From assembly GCF_015832195.1 (NCBI RefSeq), contig NW_024037374.1, positions 3,821,331 to 3,885,330 of the forward strand: a stretch of 64,000 bases of DNA. The letters are read 5' to 3'. The position numbers were made by a program, and so were the translations under genes. The DNA comes from Motacilla alba alba (Eukaryota > Chordata > Aves > Passeriformes > Motacillidae). The notes beneath the pieces were generated by a model. That model saw nothing but the letters and a program-made list of their open reading frames with translations. It was not told the DNA's origin and searched no databases. Each line of letters opens with the position of its first letter. Within the stretch, counting starts at the first letter, position 1. Shown here piece by piece: positions 21,666-31,831 of the stretch.

Positions 21666-22481
21666 GTGGAAGGAGTGACAGTGTTCACTGATGGTTCAGG
21701 GAAAACTCATAAATCAGTAATCACATGGCAAAACACAAAAACAGGGAAATGGGAATCAGACATCAAAACAGTACAGGGTTCACCGCAAATTGTGGAATTG
21801 GCAGCAGTAGTCAGGGTTTTTCAATTATTTCAGGAGCCTCTCAATCTGATCACAGATTCAGCATATGTTGCAAATGTGGTCAAACGATTGGAGGGATCAC
21901 TTTTAAAGCACACAGACAATGACATTTTATATTCATATTTATCATGTATGAGATCAATCCTAGAAAACAGAAAGCACAAATACTTTGTTACACACATCAC
22001 AGCACATTTCTCACGTCCAGGGTTTTTAGCAGAGGGGAATGCTCGTGCAGACAAACTCACAATGCCCATCTCACAGACATTGCCAGACATTTTTGAACAA
22101 GCAAGATTGAACCATGCACTTTTCCATCAAAATGCAGAGGCATTGATGGAATCCTTTCGCCTTTCAAAAAGCCAAGCGAAGGAGATCATCAGTGCTTGCC
22201 CAGATTGTCAGCTTGTGCAGCCACCTGCATCCACAGGAGCAGTCAATCCGAGAGGGTTGGAAAGTCTTCAGCTGTGGCAATCAGACATCACAAAATACCC
22301 ATCTTTTGGGAGACTCAAAAGTATCCATGTTTCAGTTGATACATTTTCAGGGGCAATCTTCGCATCATTACATACAGGGGAAACCGCAGAACATGCCTGC
22401 AGACACTTTTTACAAGCATTTGCATCATTAGGGGTGCCACAAGAAATAAAAACAGATAACTTACACAGGCAAGGTGCTTGA
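21666..22481 (+). pseudogene. RNase H and integrase (N-terminal and core), frame lost
   Basis: A 271-codon frame. RNase H has its acidic set: D9 in FTDGSGK, E44, D64 in TDSAYV and D129 in GNARAD. The integrase zinc-binding domain follows with H150, H154, C178 and C181. The core has D207 (QSDIT) and D264 (KTDN). Frame is lost directly after D264, near 22460, and a TGA closes at 22481. The third catalytic acid (glutamate near 22557) lies in another frame, so integrase is broken. Confidence 0.85.
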
Positions 22482-22484
22482 CAA

Positions 22485-23024
22485 ATTCTTTAAAAAAAAT
22501 GGGGAGTCAGACACACTTTCAGTGTTCCTTATTCTCCCACGGGTCAAGCAATCATTGAAAGAACGCATCACACCCTGAAATCCCTTTTGGATAAACAAAA
22601 AAGGGGGGAGGCAGGTGCAACACCTTACATGCGGTTGAACAAAGCTCTGTATGTGTTGAATTTTTTAAATGGTTCTTTCTCAGAGCCCACTCCACCAATT
22701 GTCAGGCATTTCACGAACAGCACACAAGCAAAACTAAGGGAGAATCCTTTAGTTTTGATCCGAAACCCAGAGACAGGACAAATCGAAGGACCATTCACAT
22801 TAATCACTTGGGGCAAGGGTTTCGCTTGTGTCTCCACAGGGCGAGGGCTGAAGTGGGTGTCAGCAAGGCACGTGAAACCTTACCGGATGCAGACAAAAAG
22901 TGGACACAGACTCAAGGAGCAAAGAAGAAAGCACGCAGGCGAAGGCAGACGACAACGCTGCAGACATCTCATCAGACGACAATTGAAATTTAGAGACTTG
23001 AGGGTTTTCTTGGGACTCAAGTGA
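22485..23024 (+). pseudogene. Integrase C-terminal part, separated by frameshift
   Basis: The second half of the integrase core and the C-terminal DNA-binding domain continue in a different frame, to a TGA at ~23022. The C-terminal domain shows W-G-K-G-F-x-C-V and V-K-P-Y-R at ~22810-22890, followed by a basic tail. It overlaps the region just upstream of env, where a subgenomic env splice acceptor would be expected. Confidence 0.8.
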
Positions 23025-23071
23025 CTTTTGGGTGTTGTTGCATTGCGGGGTCTCTCGCAGAGAGTGAGGAC

Positions 23072-24463
23072 ATGGGCACGGGGTTTGGACAGATAGTGCT
23101 CATGTGCTTCATTCTCCTGCCTGTTGCTTTGGGCAATAGGACAGATTTTCCCGTGAGACAACCAAAGGGAAATGTGTGGGAGACTTTGGCAAAGGCAGCG
23201 GGTCTAGACAGCATTTGTCTGACTCATTCAAGTCCAGGGAAACCATTTTCCACATGTTTAGTAGGTGTGCCAGTGAAAGAATGGCCGATCCCAAAGAACA
23301 TCCCTTCAAAGGTTTTGAAATCTTTTTCGGATCCAATGGAGGGATGGAGTGTTTGGACACAGTTCCTTCCTGTGGCTCACTTTGAACCTCAGGAACTGGA
23401 CATCTTTGGGTCGACAAGGATGGAATTTTGTATCATATTTAATCCATTGGGAGTGATGGAGACAGATAACCATACGATAGATGTCACTCCAAACCAGCCT
23501 TTTTATAGAGATGCATCATCCTGGTGTAACTACACAAAGATGATGAGCAAATCATCCCTCCAAGCTCCAGCAATTTTGCCAAAAGGAGTGTTCTTGATTT
23601 GTGGGGACAGAATTTGGCCTGCTATCCCTGCAAAAATCAAGGGCGGTCCATGCAGCATTGGAGAACTTACATTGATAACACCTAATTTGAAAGTTTTAAG
23701 GGAGCAGACACACAGGGAAATAAGATCCCTTGAACAATATAGTCAAAATTGTGATGATGAAGTTTATACCTGGAACAAAGCTCGGAGAATTGCAGTAGCA
23801 ATTTTCTCACCCCAAGTTGCATCAGGGGAGGCCTTGGCACAATTGGACCACATAGCGTGTTGGTTGAGCAAGCATACTCATGCCATTTCCTCTGCACTGA
23901 GTGACATGTTAACAGACATCGACAGTGCGAGACAAGCAACACTTCAGAATAGGGCAGCAATTGATTATTTGCTGCTGTCACATGGGCATGGGTGTGAAGA
24001 GTTTGAGGGCGTGTGCTGCATGAACTTGTCGGATCACTCAAAATCCATCCACGAAAATATAAAGCAAATGCAGAATAGCATCACCAAATTGCAAAAAGTT
24101 ACAGGATCCTGGTGGGATGATTTCATTAACCTTTTTAGTCTTTCACCATTGTGGAGGGAGCTTGTAAAAATAGCCATTTTTATTCTTGTAGAACTTCCTG
24201 TTCTTCTGCTTGTTCTGCCATGCATTTTTCTTTGTATTTGGCGGGTCATGAACAAAGTGGCAAGAGAGGTTTTTTTTTTGGTGCAAACAGGAGGGGGAGA
24301 TGTCGGAACTCAGAATGTCCCACAGACATTCTTGGATGTTCCAGACCCAGGTCAAAAGCATCTGAGACCCTGGCATGCAGCCAGAAACCCCTGTGGCTTT
24401 GAATCTGACCCATGGAACAGTTTATCAACTTTGCAGGAAGAACAAGAAGTCACAAAAGTTTAA
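23072..24463 (+). CDS. Retroviral envelope, open frame of 463 codons reading into the 3' LTR
   Basis: From the ATG at 23072: a signal peptide (residues ~1-21), a short surface subunit with N-glycosylation sites (NRT, NHT, NYT), and a KARR cleavage-type site at 236-239 followed by a hydrophobic fusion-peptide-like stretch. Next come a heptad region, an immunosuppressive-domain-like LQNRAAIDYLL at 291-301, CX6CC at 308-316 and a membrane anchor at ~364-391. There is no premature stop. The frame runs through the polypurine tract and uses ~53 codons of U3 before a TAA in the LTR. The surface subunit (~239 residues) is short for gamma- or alpha-type env, so an internal deletion is possible. It is an env of an old animal virus and need not be functional. 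Confidence 0.88.
   Translation: MGTGFGQIVLMCFILLPVALGNRTDFPVRQPKGNVWETLAKAAGLDSICLTHSSPGKPFSTCLVGVPVKEWPIPKNIPSKVLKSFSDPMEGWSVWTQFLPVAHFEPQELDIFGSTRMEFCIIFNPLGVMETDNHTIDVTPNQPFYRDASSWCNYTKMMSKSSLQAPAILPKGVFLICGDRIWPAIPAKIKGGPCSIGELTLITPNLKVLREQTHREIRSLEQYSQNCDDEVYTWNKARRIAVAIFSPQVASGEALAQLDHIACWLSKHTHAISSALSDMLTDIDSARQATLQNRAAIDYLLLSHGHGCEEFEGVCCMNLSDHSKSIHENIKQMQNSITKLQKVTGSWWDDFINLFSLSPLWRELVKIAIFILVELPVLLLVLPCIFLCIWRVMNKVAREVFFLVQTGGGDVGTQNVPQTFLDVPDPGQKHLRPWHAARNPCGFESDPWNSLSTLQEEQEVTKV
24289..24300 (+). other. Polypurine tract
   Basis: AGGAGGGGGAGA immediately before the TGTCGG of the 3' LTR; the usual plus-strand primer position. Confidence 0.9.
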
Positions 24464-24966
24464 ATATTGTAGTAGAAGTAGTCACGAAGTAAAGGGTAGG
24501 ATTTCTGAGTGCTGTACAGGGGGGTTTTAAGCCTTGTACGCAGGGGTCCAAGTTTTGTACATGGGGGTCAGGAGTTCTAAGATGGAGGGACTTGGGTGTG
24601 CCCTGTCCTCTTTCTTTCTCCTTCCTAGCCTCCATGTCTTTGGTGGTGTTGGCACTCACAGATTGGTTTAGAGTAGAAAGTCACCATTCAATATAGATAG
24701 TAGGCATTGGAGAAAAAGCATAAACATGTAGTACGTAATATATGATATAAAAGATAGCACCAGCCTCCTGGGAGGGCAGAGTGCCTTTGTCTGAGCTGCT
24801 GAACGGGCCACAGCAGTTCAGGGAGAAGAATCTTGTAGATAACCAACAATAAACAACCTTGAGAACAGACAACAGAAGACTACTGAGTCTTTCTTCGAAG
24901 GCACGGGTTGGAGGAGGGACTTTTCCATCTTTCGGGGTCATCCCAATCCGGGGGTGAAACCCCACA
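24301..24966 (+). repeat. 3' LTR (666 bp)
   Basis: Same length as the 5' LTR and identical but for four C/T differences. TATAAAA at 24746-24752, AATAAA at 24848-24853. Followed directly by the CATAAG target duplicate. Confidence 0.96.
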
Positions 24967-25130
24967 CATAAGCAGCACTGGACCTTCAGAGGAAGACCAG
25001 AGCCTTCTACAGGATCACTGCTTGGACAGAATCACGTTCATCACTCCAACAGGACTGCAGCCACCATTTGATCAGACTGCTACCACCACCCTGACCAAGA
25101 GGGTGTCAGGTTATATCCCGACTCTGTCAG
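24967..25130 (+). mobile_element. Older LTR-B-like LTR, right part
   Basis: Continues the LTR interrupted at 16586 ('ctggaccttcagaggaagac' ... 'aagagggtgtcaggttatat'). It resembles the R/U5 part of the LTR at 32362-33011 read on its minus strand. It leads directly into the zinc-finger exon. Confidence 0.7.
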
Positions 25131-25198
25131 TTTCAGGCAGTGTTTCTGTATCATTGCCTTGATCTTAATTCTCTTTTTAACTTGTAATTGTGCATTAG

Positions 25199-25812
25199 AC
25201 TCTCCCCCAGATTCACCTTCCATGGCGTAGGAATCCAACAGGGAAGAAAAGCCCCAGAGATCCTGCAGGAGGAGGGGCTGCAAAGCCAGCCCAGGGTGCT
25301 CTGAGGACGAAAGACCCAGCCTGTGCCAGGAAGGTGGACAGAGCTTCAGCCAGAGCTCAGAGCTGGTGGTCTGTGAGCAGCTTCATGATGGGAAGAAGCC
25401 CTACAAGTGCTTGGAGTGTGAGAAAAGCTTCAGGCAGAGCTGCCACTTGATCTGCTACAGAATGATCCACACCAGGGAATGGGCCTACAAGTGTGGGGAA
25501 TGTGGGAAGGGCTTCAGCTGCAGCTCCGCACTCATCATCCACCAACGCATCCACACTGGGGAGAGGCCCTACCAGTGTCCTGAGTGTGGGAAGAGGTTTC
25601 ACACCAGCTCCACTCTCCTCCTGCATGAGCAGATTCACACGGATGAGAGGCCCTTCCGCTGCCCCGACTGTGGGAAGGGCTTCAAGCACAACTCCAATCT
25701 CATCACCCACCGGCGCATCCACACCGGGGAGAGGCCCTACGAGTGCCCCACATGTGGGATGAGCTTCACCCGCAGCTCTCACTTGGCCAGTCACCAACGG
25801 AGGCACTGGTAA
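25199..25812 (+). pseudogene. C2H2 zinc-finger gene, copy 1, early stop after ATG
   Basis: A terminal exon coding a DNA-binding array of five C2H2 fingers (from ~25399) with TGE(R/K)P-type linkers. Upstream is the serine/glutamate-rich leader with 'EEKPQRS' typical of songbird-amplified zinc-finger genes. The likely start ATG at 25222 is followed two codons later by TAG (25228-25230), where copy 2 has CAG. The frame is then open to the TAA at 25810. Finger 1 has also lost its first zinc histidine (Tyr at the HLIC-H position). A splice acceptor is plausible at 'cattag' (25200). An upstream exon could supply the N-terminus only in a frame avoiding the TAG, so I call it broken. Confidence 0.8.
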
Positions 25813-26399
25813 GAGAAGCCCCGCAAATGCCCCAAATGCAGTTGGAGCTTTGTGGTCTGCTCCAGCTTTATCCCCAATTGGACAACTCACATTGAGAAGT
25901 GCCCTGGTGATCCATGTTCCCTGTGATCCATGCTGGGAAGACACCTGTACCTTTTCCTGCCCCTGCCAATGACATGATGTGGCATTGAAGAACATGAGGG
26001 TCTGGCCATGGCCCTGTCATTACATTGACTCCCACCTCAGGTCATAGCCAGGGGCAGGAAAGGGACTCTCTCTTCCCCCGAGGAGAAGGGTGTCCTTTCC
26101 AGGCAGGAGGAAATACGTGGCCAGCAAGTGCCTGTCGTTGATGTTGTAGTTTTCCCTGTACATAGTTTTACTTACCCTTCTGTTATCAATATTGTTTCAG
26201 CTTGTTCTTTGTCTTGTTGCTGTTCCCAGTAAATTGTTCTTATCCCAGCCCAGGATCCTTGCCTTTTGTGCTTTCCATGGGAGGTGGGAGGGCAAGGAGC
26301 AGCAGCACGGTCTTAGCAGCTGCAGGAAACTGGGGAATCCCATTCCTAAACCCTGGCCCGTGGAAACCTCTTACCTCTGGTGCCCAGGGACAGCACTGG

Positions 26400-26528
26400 A
26401 GGGAACGGCTGCAGCTGAGTCAGGGCAGGCTTAGGGTGGATCTCAGGAAAAGGTTTTTCCCCAGAGGCTGCTGGGGCCCTGCCCAGGCTCCCCAGGGAAG
26501 GGTCACAGCTCCAGGGCTCTTTGAGCTT
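26400..26528 (+). mobile_element. CR1 LINE fragment
   Basis: CR1 3' UTR motif: 'ggcttagggtggatctcagg' + 'aaaaggtttttcccc' and 'ctgcccaggctccccaggga'. LTR-A abuts its downstream side. Paralogous to 46343-46471. Confidence 0.7.
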
Positions 26529-27194
26529 TTCCTGGTTCAGGGCAAATTTCAGGCAGAAGCCCCAAAGGGGCTCCTCTAGAAAAGCAGATTCAATTGGCCC
26601 CTCCCCCCATCTGGTTCGGGAGAGAATACCTCCTTAGAGAAAAGCGGAATAAAACCTGTTTGTTGAACAATAAAACCTGAACAATATTAAACAACAAAAC
26701 TTCTTGCTGCTCCAAAAGAGATGACAAACTCAGAAAAGTCCCCTCCCCAGGTTGAAGCTCAGCTCATCAGTCTCTTATCAGTCCCTCTGGTGGTGGAAAT
26801 GCCGTGGCCCAGGCCCAGCCCTGTGGGTCACAGGTGCGAGCTGCCGGTGCTTTTCTGGGTGTTCAGTCCAGAGCAGGTTTAAACAGGTCCAAAGAAAAGG
26901 GAAAAAGGAAAAAAACCAAAAAAACAAACCACAGTCCAGGGAACTTCTCTGCCTCAGCTAGCTAAAACTAACTAAAATAAAGGAGAGCTCTGTGCTGCTG
27001 TCTGTCCATCCGCAGACAGCACAGTCCAGGAGCAGGAATGTGGAGGAGTGAGTGCAGTGTCTGAAAACAAACTGCGTGCTTCTTCTCTCCCCCTCCACTC
27101 TCTGGAAGAAGCCTTAAAGGTGCAAAACTTATTATTTAGCATAAGCAGAACAAGACGTTTTGAGATAAAAGCATCGTATAGTCAACCCAGGACA
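26529..27194 (-). repeat. 3' LTR (LTR-A family) of ERVL-like copy 1
   Basis: Minus strand begins TGTCCTGGGTTGACTA directly after the polypurine tract AAGGGGTGGAA. The far edge is approximate because the expected terminal CA is not conserved. Confidence 0.75.
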
Positions 27195-27585
27195 TTCCAC
27201 CCCTTATCCCCATATCATCATCTTACTACTAAAACTAATATATATTCTAACTCTACAAACACATACACTGTACATCCAATATACAGTTATACACAGACAA
27301 TGGTAGTAACATTCAGCAAACAGTGATATTTACACATAGTTCTCACCCCATAATCAGATCTCTCTGAGGTACACATCCTGTTCTTCCATCTCTCTGCATT
27401 ATCCACCATGTGCAACCTGGTCCCTGAGCAAAGACAACCCCACCTATGGGTTTGTCTGTACTCAAGGCAGAATTGAGCCACATGGTCTTCCCTAACAAAC
27501 CTCTGACATGTACCACTGGGACTCGATCTCCATCTATTTTATTCAGGGACTCAGAGTGGGCAGGACCTGCTTGGTTGGTGGAACC

Positions 27586-28335
27586 TCAGGTGTTAACTAA
27601 CCAGGTGGCCTTTGCTAAATGCTGCTCCCAATTTTTGAAAGATCCCCCAGCCAGGGCTTTCCGCTGGGTTTTTAGTAGTCCATTGTACCTCTCCACTTTG
27701 CCTGCAGCTGGTGCATGGTAGGGGATATGGTGCACCCACTCAATGCCATGCTCCCTAGCCCAGGTGTTGATAAGGCCGTTCTTGAAATGAGTCCCGTTGT
27801 CTGATTCAATCCTTTCAGGGGAGCCATGTCTCCACAGGACCTGCTTTTCAAGGCCCAGGATGGTGTTCCGGGCACTAGCGTGAGGCACAGGGTAGGTCTC
27901 CAACCATCCCGTGGTGGCTTCCACCATGGTCAGCACGTAGCGCTTGCCCTGGCATGTCTGGGGCAGTGGGATGCAGTCAATCTGCCAGGCCTCCCCATAC
28001 TTGTACTTGGACCACCGCCCACCATACCACAGGGGCTTCACTTGCTTGGCCTGCTTGATGGCAGCACACGACTCACAGTCATGGATAACCTGCAAAATAC
28101 TGTCCATGCTTAAATCCACCCCTCAGTCTCGTGCCCACTTATAGGTGGCATCTCTACCCTGATGACCTGAGGCATCATGGGCCCATCGAGCTAGGAATAA
28201 CTCTCCCTTGTGTCCCCAATTTAGGTCTATCTTGGACACCCCTATCTTTGCAGCCTGGTCTACCTCCTCATTGTTTTGGTGCTCCTCATTGGCTCTACTC
28301 TTGGGGACATGGGAATCTACATGGCAGACCCTCAC
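27586..28335 (-). pseudogene. ERVL-like integrase, copy 1
   Basis: The 177-codon frame 27586-28119 holds the CxxC of the zinc domain (residues 15 and 18), then the core acids D48, D107 and E143 with D-35-E spacing, all kept. The N-terminal zinc domain's histidine part is in another frame up to 28335, separated by a stop near 28120. The catalytic core is therefore intact but the protein is interrupted. The inserted cDNA-joining activity is family knowledge. Confidence 0.85.
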
Positions 28336-28440
28336 AGGTAGCCTCCCTACCCTGGTAGTGATGTCTTTCCACTCTTCAGCAGCCCAAATTGGTTTTCCTC
28401 TACGCTGCCACTTAGGCTCTTTCCACCTCTCCAGCCATCC

Positions 28441-29001
28441 TCACAGAGCATTGGCTACCATCCATGAATCAGTGTAGAGGTGGAGCTTTGGCCGCTTCTC
28501 TCTTTCTGAAATGTCCAGGGCCAGCTGAACGGCTTTGAGTTCATCAAGTGTGCTTGATCCACCTTTTCCTTCAGTGGCCTCTGTGACCTGTCGTGTGGGG
28601 CTCCATACGGCTGCTTTCCACTCCTGATTCATTCCCACAATGCGACAGGAACCATCAGTGAAAAGAGCATAGCCTGTTTCCTCTGGGGGCAGTTGCTTAT
28701 ATGGAGGAGCTTCTTCAGTCCATGTCACTGGTTCTTGTTCTTCATCTGTGACACCAACATTTTCACCTTCGGGCCAATTTGTAATTACCTCCAGAATCCC
28801 AGGGTGATTCAGTTTACCTGTACAGGCACACTGTGTGATGAGAGCAATCCACTTGCTCCATGTAGCACTGGTGGCATGGGGGGTGGGAGGAACCTTGCCT
28901 TTGAACATCCACCCCAGCATCGGTAGTTGGGGTGCCAGGAGGAGTTGCACTTCTGTACCAATCACCGCTGAGGCAGCTTGGACTCCTTCATAGGCAGCCA
29001 A
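28441..29001 (-). pseudogene. ERVL-like RNase H, copy 1
   Basis: Frame with FTDGS (first Asp), DELKAVQLAL (Glu) and YTDS (second Asp). This is the domain that degrades the RNA strand of the replication hybrid. It lies between RT and integrase. The frame closes at 28441, before the last acidic residue. In copy 2 the frame stops earlier, at 48531. Confidence 0.8.
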
Positions 29002-29236
29002 AATGTCTTTCTCTCTTGGGGTGTAGTTGGCTTCAGACCCTCTGTAGCTTTAACTCCAAAATCCCAGTGGTCAGCCTCGAGTCTCCCCAGGCACCTTCTG
29101 CCAAGGGCTCCAGGACAAACCATGGATTCCAGCTGCAGAGTAGAGCATGTTCCTCATCTCTGGTCCTGTCCTGACTGGGCCAAGGGCTACCGTATGAGTG
29201 ATCTCCTGCTTGACTGGGGCAAAGGTTTGTTGCTGC

Positions 29237-30012
29237 TCAGGGCCCCAGTGGAAAGTGATCCTGATGGGTGACCAGGTAAAGAGGGCTCACGATCTGACTG
29301 TACTCAGGAATGTGCATTCTCCAAAAGCCTATGGCACCTAGGAAAGCTTGTGTTTCCTTCTTGCTGGATGGTGGAGACAGAGCTGTGATCTTGTTGATAA
29401 CATTGGTGGAAATCTGACACCGTCTGTCTTGCCACTTCACTCCCAGAAACTGGATCTCTTGGGCAAGTCCCTTGACTTTGCTCTTCTTGATGGCGAAGCC
29501 AGCTTTTAGGAGAATCTGGATGATTTTCTCTCCTTTCTCAAACACTACTGCTGCCATCTTCCCCCATACAATGACATCATCAACATATTGCAAATGTTCT
29601 GAAGCCTCACCCCTTTTTAGTTCACTCTGGATCAGTCCATGGCAGATGGTGGGGCTGTGCTTCCACCCCTGGGGCAGTCGGTTCCAGGTGTACTGCACTC
29701 CCCTCCATGTGAAAGCCAAGCGAGGCCTGCATTCTGCTGCCAGAGGAATGGAGAAAAAAACGTGTTGACAATGTCAATAGTGGCGTACCACTTTCCTGCA
29801 TTGGACTCCAGCTCGTACTGGAGTTCCAGCATGTCTGGCACAGCAGCGCTCAGCGGTGGAGTCACTTCATTCAAGCCACGATAGTCCACAGTCAATCTCC
29901 ATTGTCTGTCAGACTTGTGCACAGGCCAGATGGGACTGTTGAAGGGTGAGTGGGTTTTGCCGACCACCCCTTGGCTCTCCAGTTCAGGGATCATTTTGTG
30001 GATAGGGATCAC
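29237..30012 (-). pseudogene. ERVL-like reverse transcriptase, copy 1, frameshifted
   Basis: The fingers begin at ~30012 (MIPIHKMIPELESQG) and include the palm aspartate in YATIDI. The YVDD active site is at 29576-29587 in a second frame. Frame is lost at ~29754, where copy 1 has seven A against five in copy 2. That two-base insertion is the clearest inactivating lesion separating the two copies. Confidence 0.88.
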
Positions 30013-30027
30013 GGCATCTCAATTTGC

Positions 30028-30390
30028 TCAGTACTGCCGGCGGTGCACCGTCGAGGTGGCAATCAGCACTCGTTGCTCTGCTACCCTCAAGAGTCTTACC
30101 TCAAATGGGTTTTCTGACAGTCCAGGCAAAGTGGTCAATTGCTTCATGTTCTCTGCCTCTACCGCAGCTATGCCAAGACCCCATCTGAGTCCCTTTGGGT
30201 CTTTGTAATAGCCATTGCGGGGGAAGTCTATGCTCAGAATACATGGGGCCTCTGGGCCAGTCACAAAAGGATGTTTCTGCCACTCTTTCCCCATCACCCT
30301 GGCAATGGAAACAGGTTCTGCCCCCACGTGTCCCAATGGTATCAGGGTACACTGTGCACCCGTATCAACTAAGGCGTTGTATTTTTGTGG
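30028..30390 (-). pseudogene. ERVL-like protease, copy 1
   Basis: The retropepsin active site LVDTGA is encoded on the minus strand at ~30350-30375. The region to 30028 follows in an open frame leading towards RT. A stop or frame change separates it from gag and from RT. Confidence 0.7.
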
Positions 30391-30599
30391 TTTTGATGTG
30401 CCAGGCCATCAGATCCACACCATCCAGAAGATCCGGTTTTCCCGTGCCCCTTCCTGGCTAGAGGCAGGGCCCCTCTAACCCTGGATATTATTCCTTTCCT
30501 GGACATACATGGTAGAGGTTCCTTCAAGGAATCTGACAGATCATACTCAGCAGCTCGGTCATGGGAGGTTGAGGCTACCTTAACTTTCCTGGAGTTCCC

Positions 30600-31760
30600 T
30601 CGGTTAGTGTTTCCCTCCTTGAGTTGATGCACCCGTGCTGCCAGGACAGAAGTGGGTTTTCCATCCCTGCTTCCTTCCTGTCTTCCCCATGGTCACACAG
30701 AAAGAACCATAGGTCAGCCCGTGGGGTGCACCCTCTATGTAGCTGGGGAGCGTTGGGGTCTGACTTTGGGGCTTGTGACTCACACTGGTGCAATGTGGGA
30801 ACTGTTCCTCCTCACCTCCTCCCTCATCTCCTCTCTGAGTTCTTGGACCATGGCAGAGACATGAGCCTGCTTTGCGCCATTGATCACACTCCCATAATTT
30901 CTAAGCTTGTTGGCAACAGAGCCCACTGTCTCTCGGTTGGTATCGGCATCAATCGCTGCATTGAAGGTGGTGTATTGAGATGGCCCTGGATTTGCCAGAC
31001 TCCACAACATTTGCCCTGTGCACTTCACCTTGTCAGGGTCATGATCACGCTGTCCATCCCTCCCAAAGAGTACCTCCAATACTGCCACTTCTCTCAGCTG
31101 TTGGATCCCTTCCTCAAGAGTCTTCCAGCACATTCTATGGTGGTGCTCCTGCATTCTCTCCCTGCGGACAAACCTCTCCTTGACACTTATTAAAAGCCGC
31201 TCCCAAAGGGAAAGGGACCCTGGCTCCCTTACAAAAATCTGATTCATACCTGAGTCCTGGGTCAAGGGTCCCAGATTCCTTGCCTCACCACCATCCAGCT
31301 GGACGCCTGTACCCATAAGGTCCCAGACCTGAAGTAGCCAGGTTGTAAAAGCCTCACGTCCCCGTTGTACGTCTTTCTGCAGATTATGAAGACTTTTGTA
31401 CCTCAGGGACTTGGTGATGATTGCAACCTCTGGCTCCCCTGAGGGTTGTGAGGGCCCTCCCCTATCTGGGTGCTCTGCATTTATCTTAGATCTCTTGTTT
31501 CTACAGGGACAACTGCTGCTGGCTATGACTGCCTTTGCAGTTCAGCTGGAACCTGGACAGTTGTAACATCTGTGGGTTCCAGGTGTTACACTGGCTGCAC
31601 TATTAGACTCTCCCTCTTCGAGGCAGGGGGAGGGCTTCTCACCAGCTGAGGAAGTGTATTCCTTCAGCATCTGGCCCATCTCACGCATCTCCTTCACCAG
31701 ACCCCGCACCCAGTCTGGGTAGTTCATATCTGGGGTGGCTGTGGGGCAGGGTCAGGCTCA
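30600..31760 (-). pseudogene. ERVL-like gag, copy 1, interrupted
   Basis: Two main frames: 31542-31727 (coiled, charged, with a CYNC zinc-knuckle-like start) and 30780-31316 (a capsid-like helical region with LSLWERLL and RNYGSVING). Stops lie near 31540 and 30780. The assignment is by position between leader and protease and by its similarity to gag of avian ERVL elements. Copy 2 has the same organisation at ~50540-51700. Confidence 0.6.
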
Positions 31761-31831
31761 GGGGCAGCAGCATCCCTAGGCTCTGGTGGCGTGTCAGGTT
31801 CTGGGGGAGGTGTCAGGGTGATTATCCAGGT

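Larger units (their letters stand above)
16587..24966 (+). mobile_element. Young, internally rearranged endogenous retrovirus (tRNA-Asn-primed)
   Basis: A complete proviral frame of 8,380 bp: LTR, primer-binding site, gag remnant, dUTPase-protease, remnant RT, RNase H, integrase, env, polypurine tract, LTR, flanked by a 6-bp target duplication. The dUTPase placed before protease in one frame and the 6-bp duplication suit a class II (beta-like) pol. The env TM has a CX6CC gamma/alpha-type motif, so the element looks like a pol-env recombinant lineage. It is defective: the RT palm is missing, capsid and nucleocapsid are not recognisable, and integrase is frameshifted. It lies inside an older LTR and is absent from the paralogous copy. 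Confidence 0.95.
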
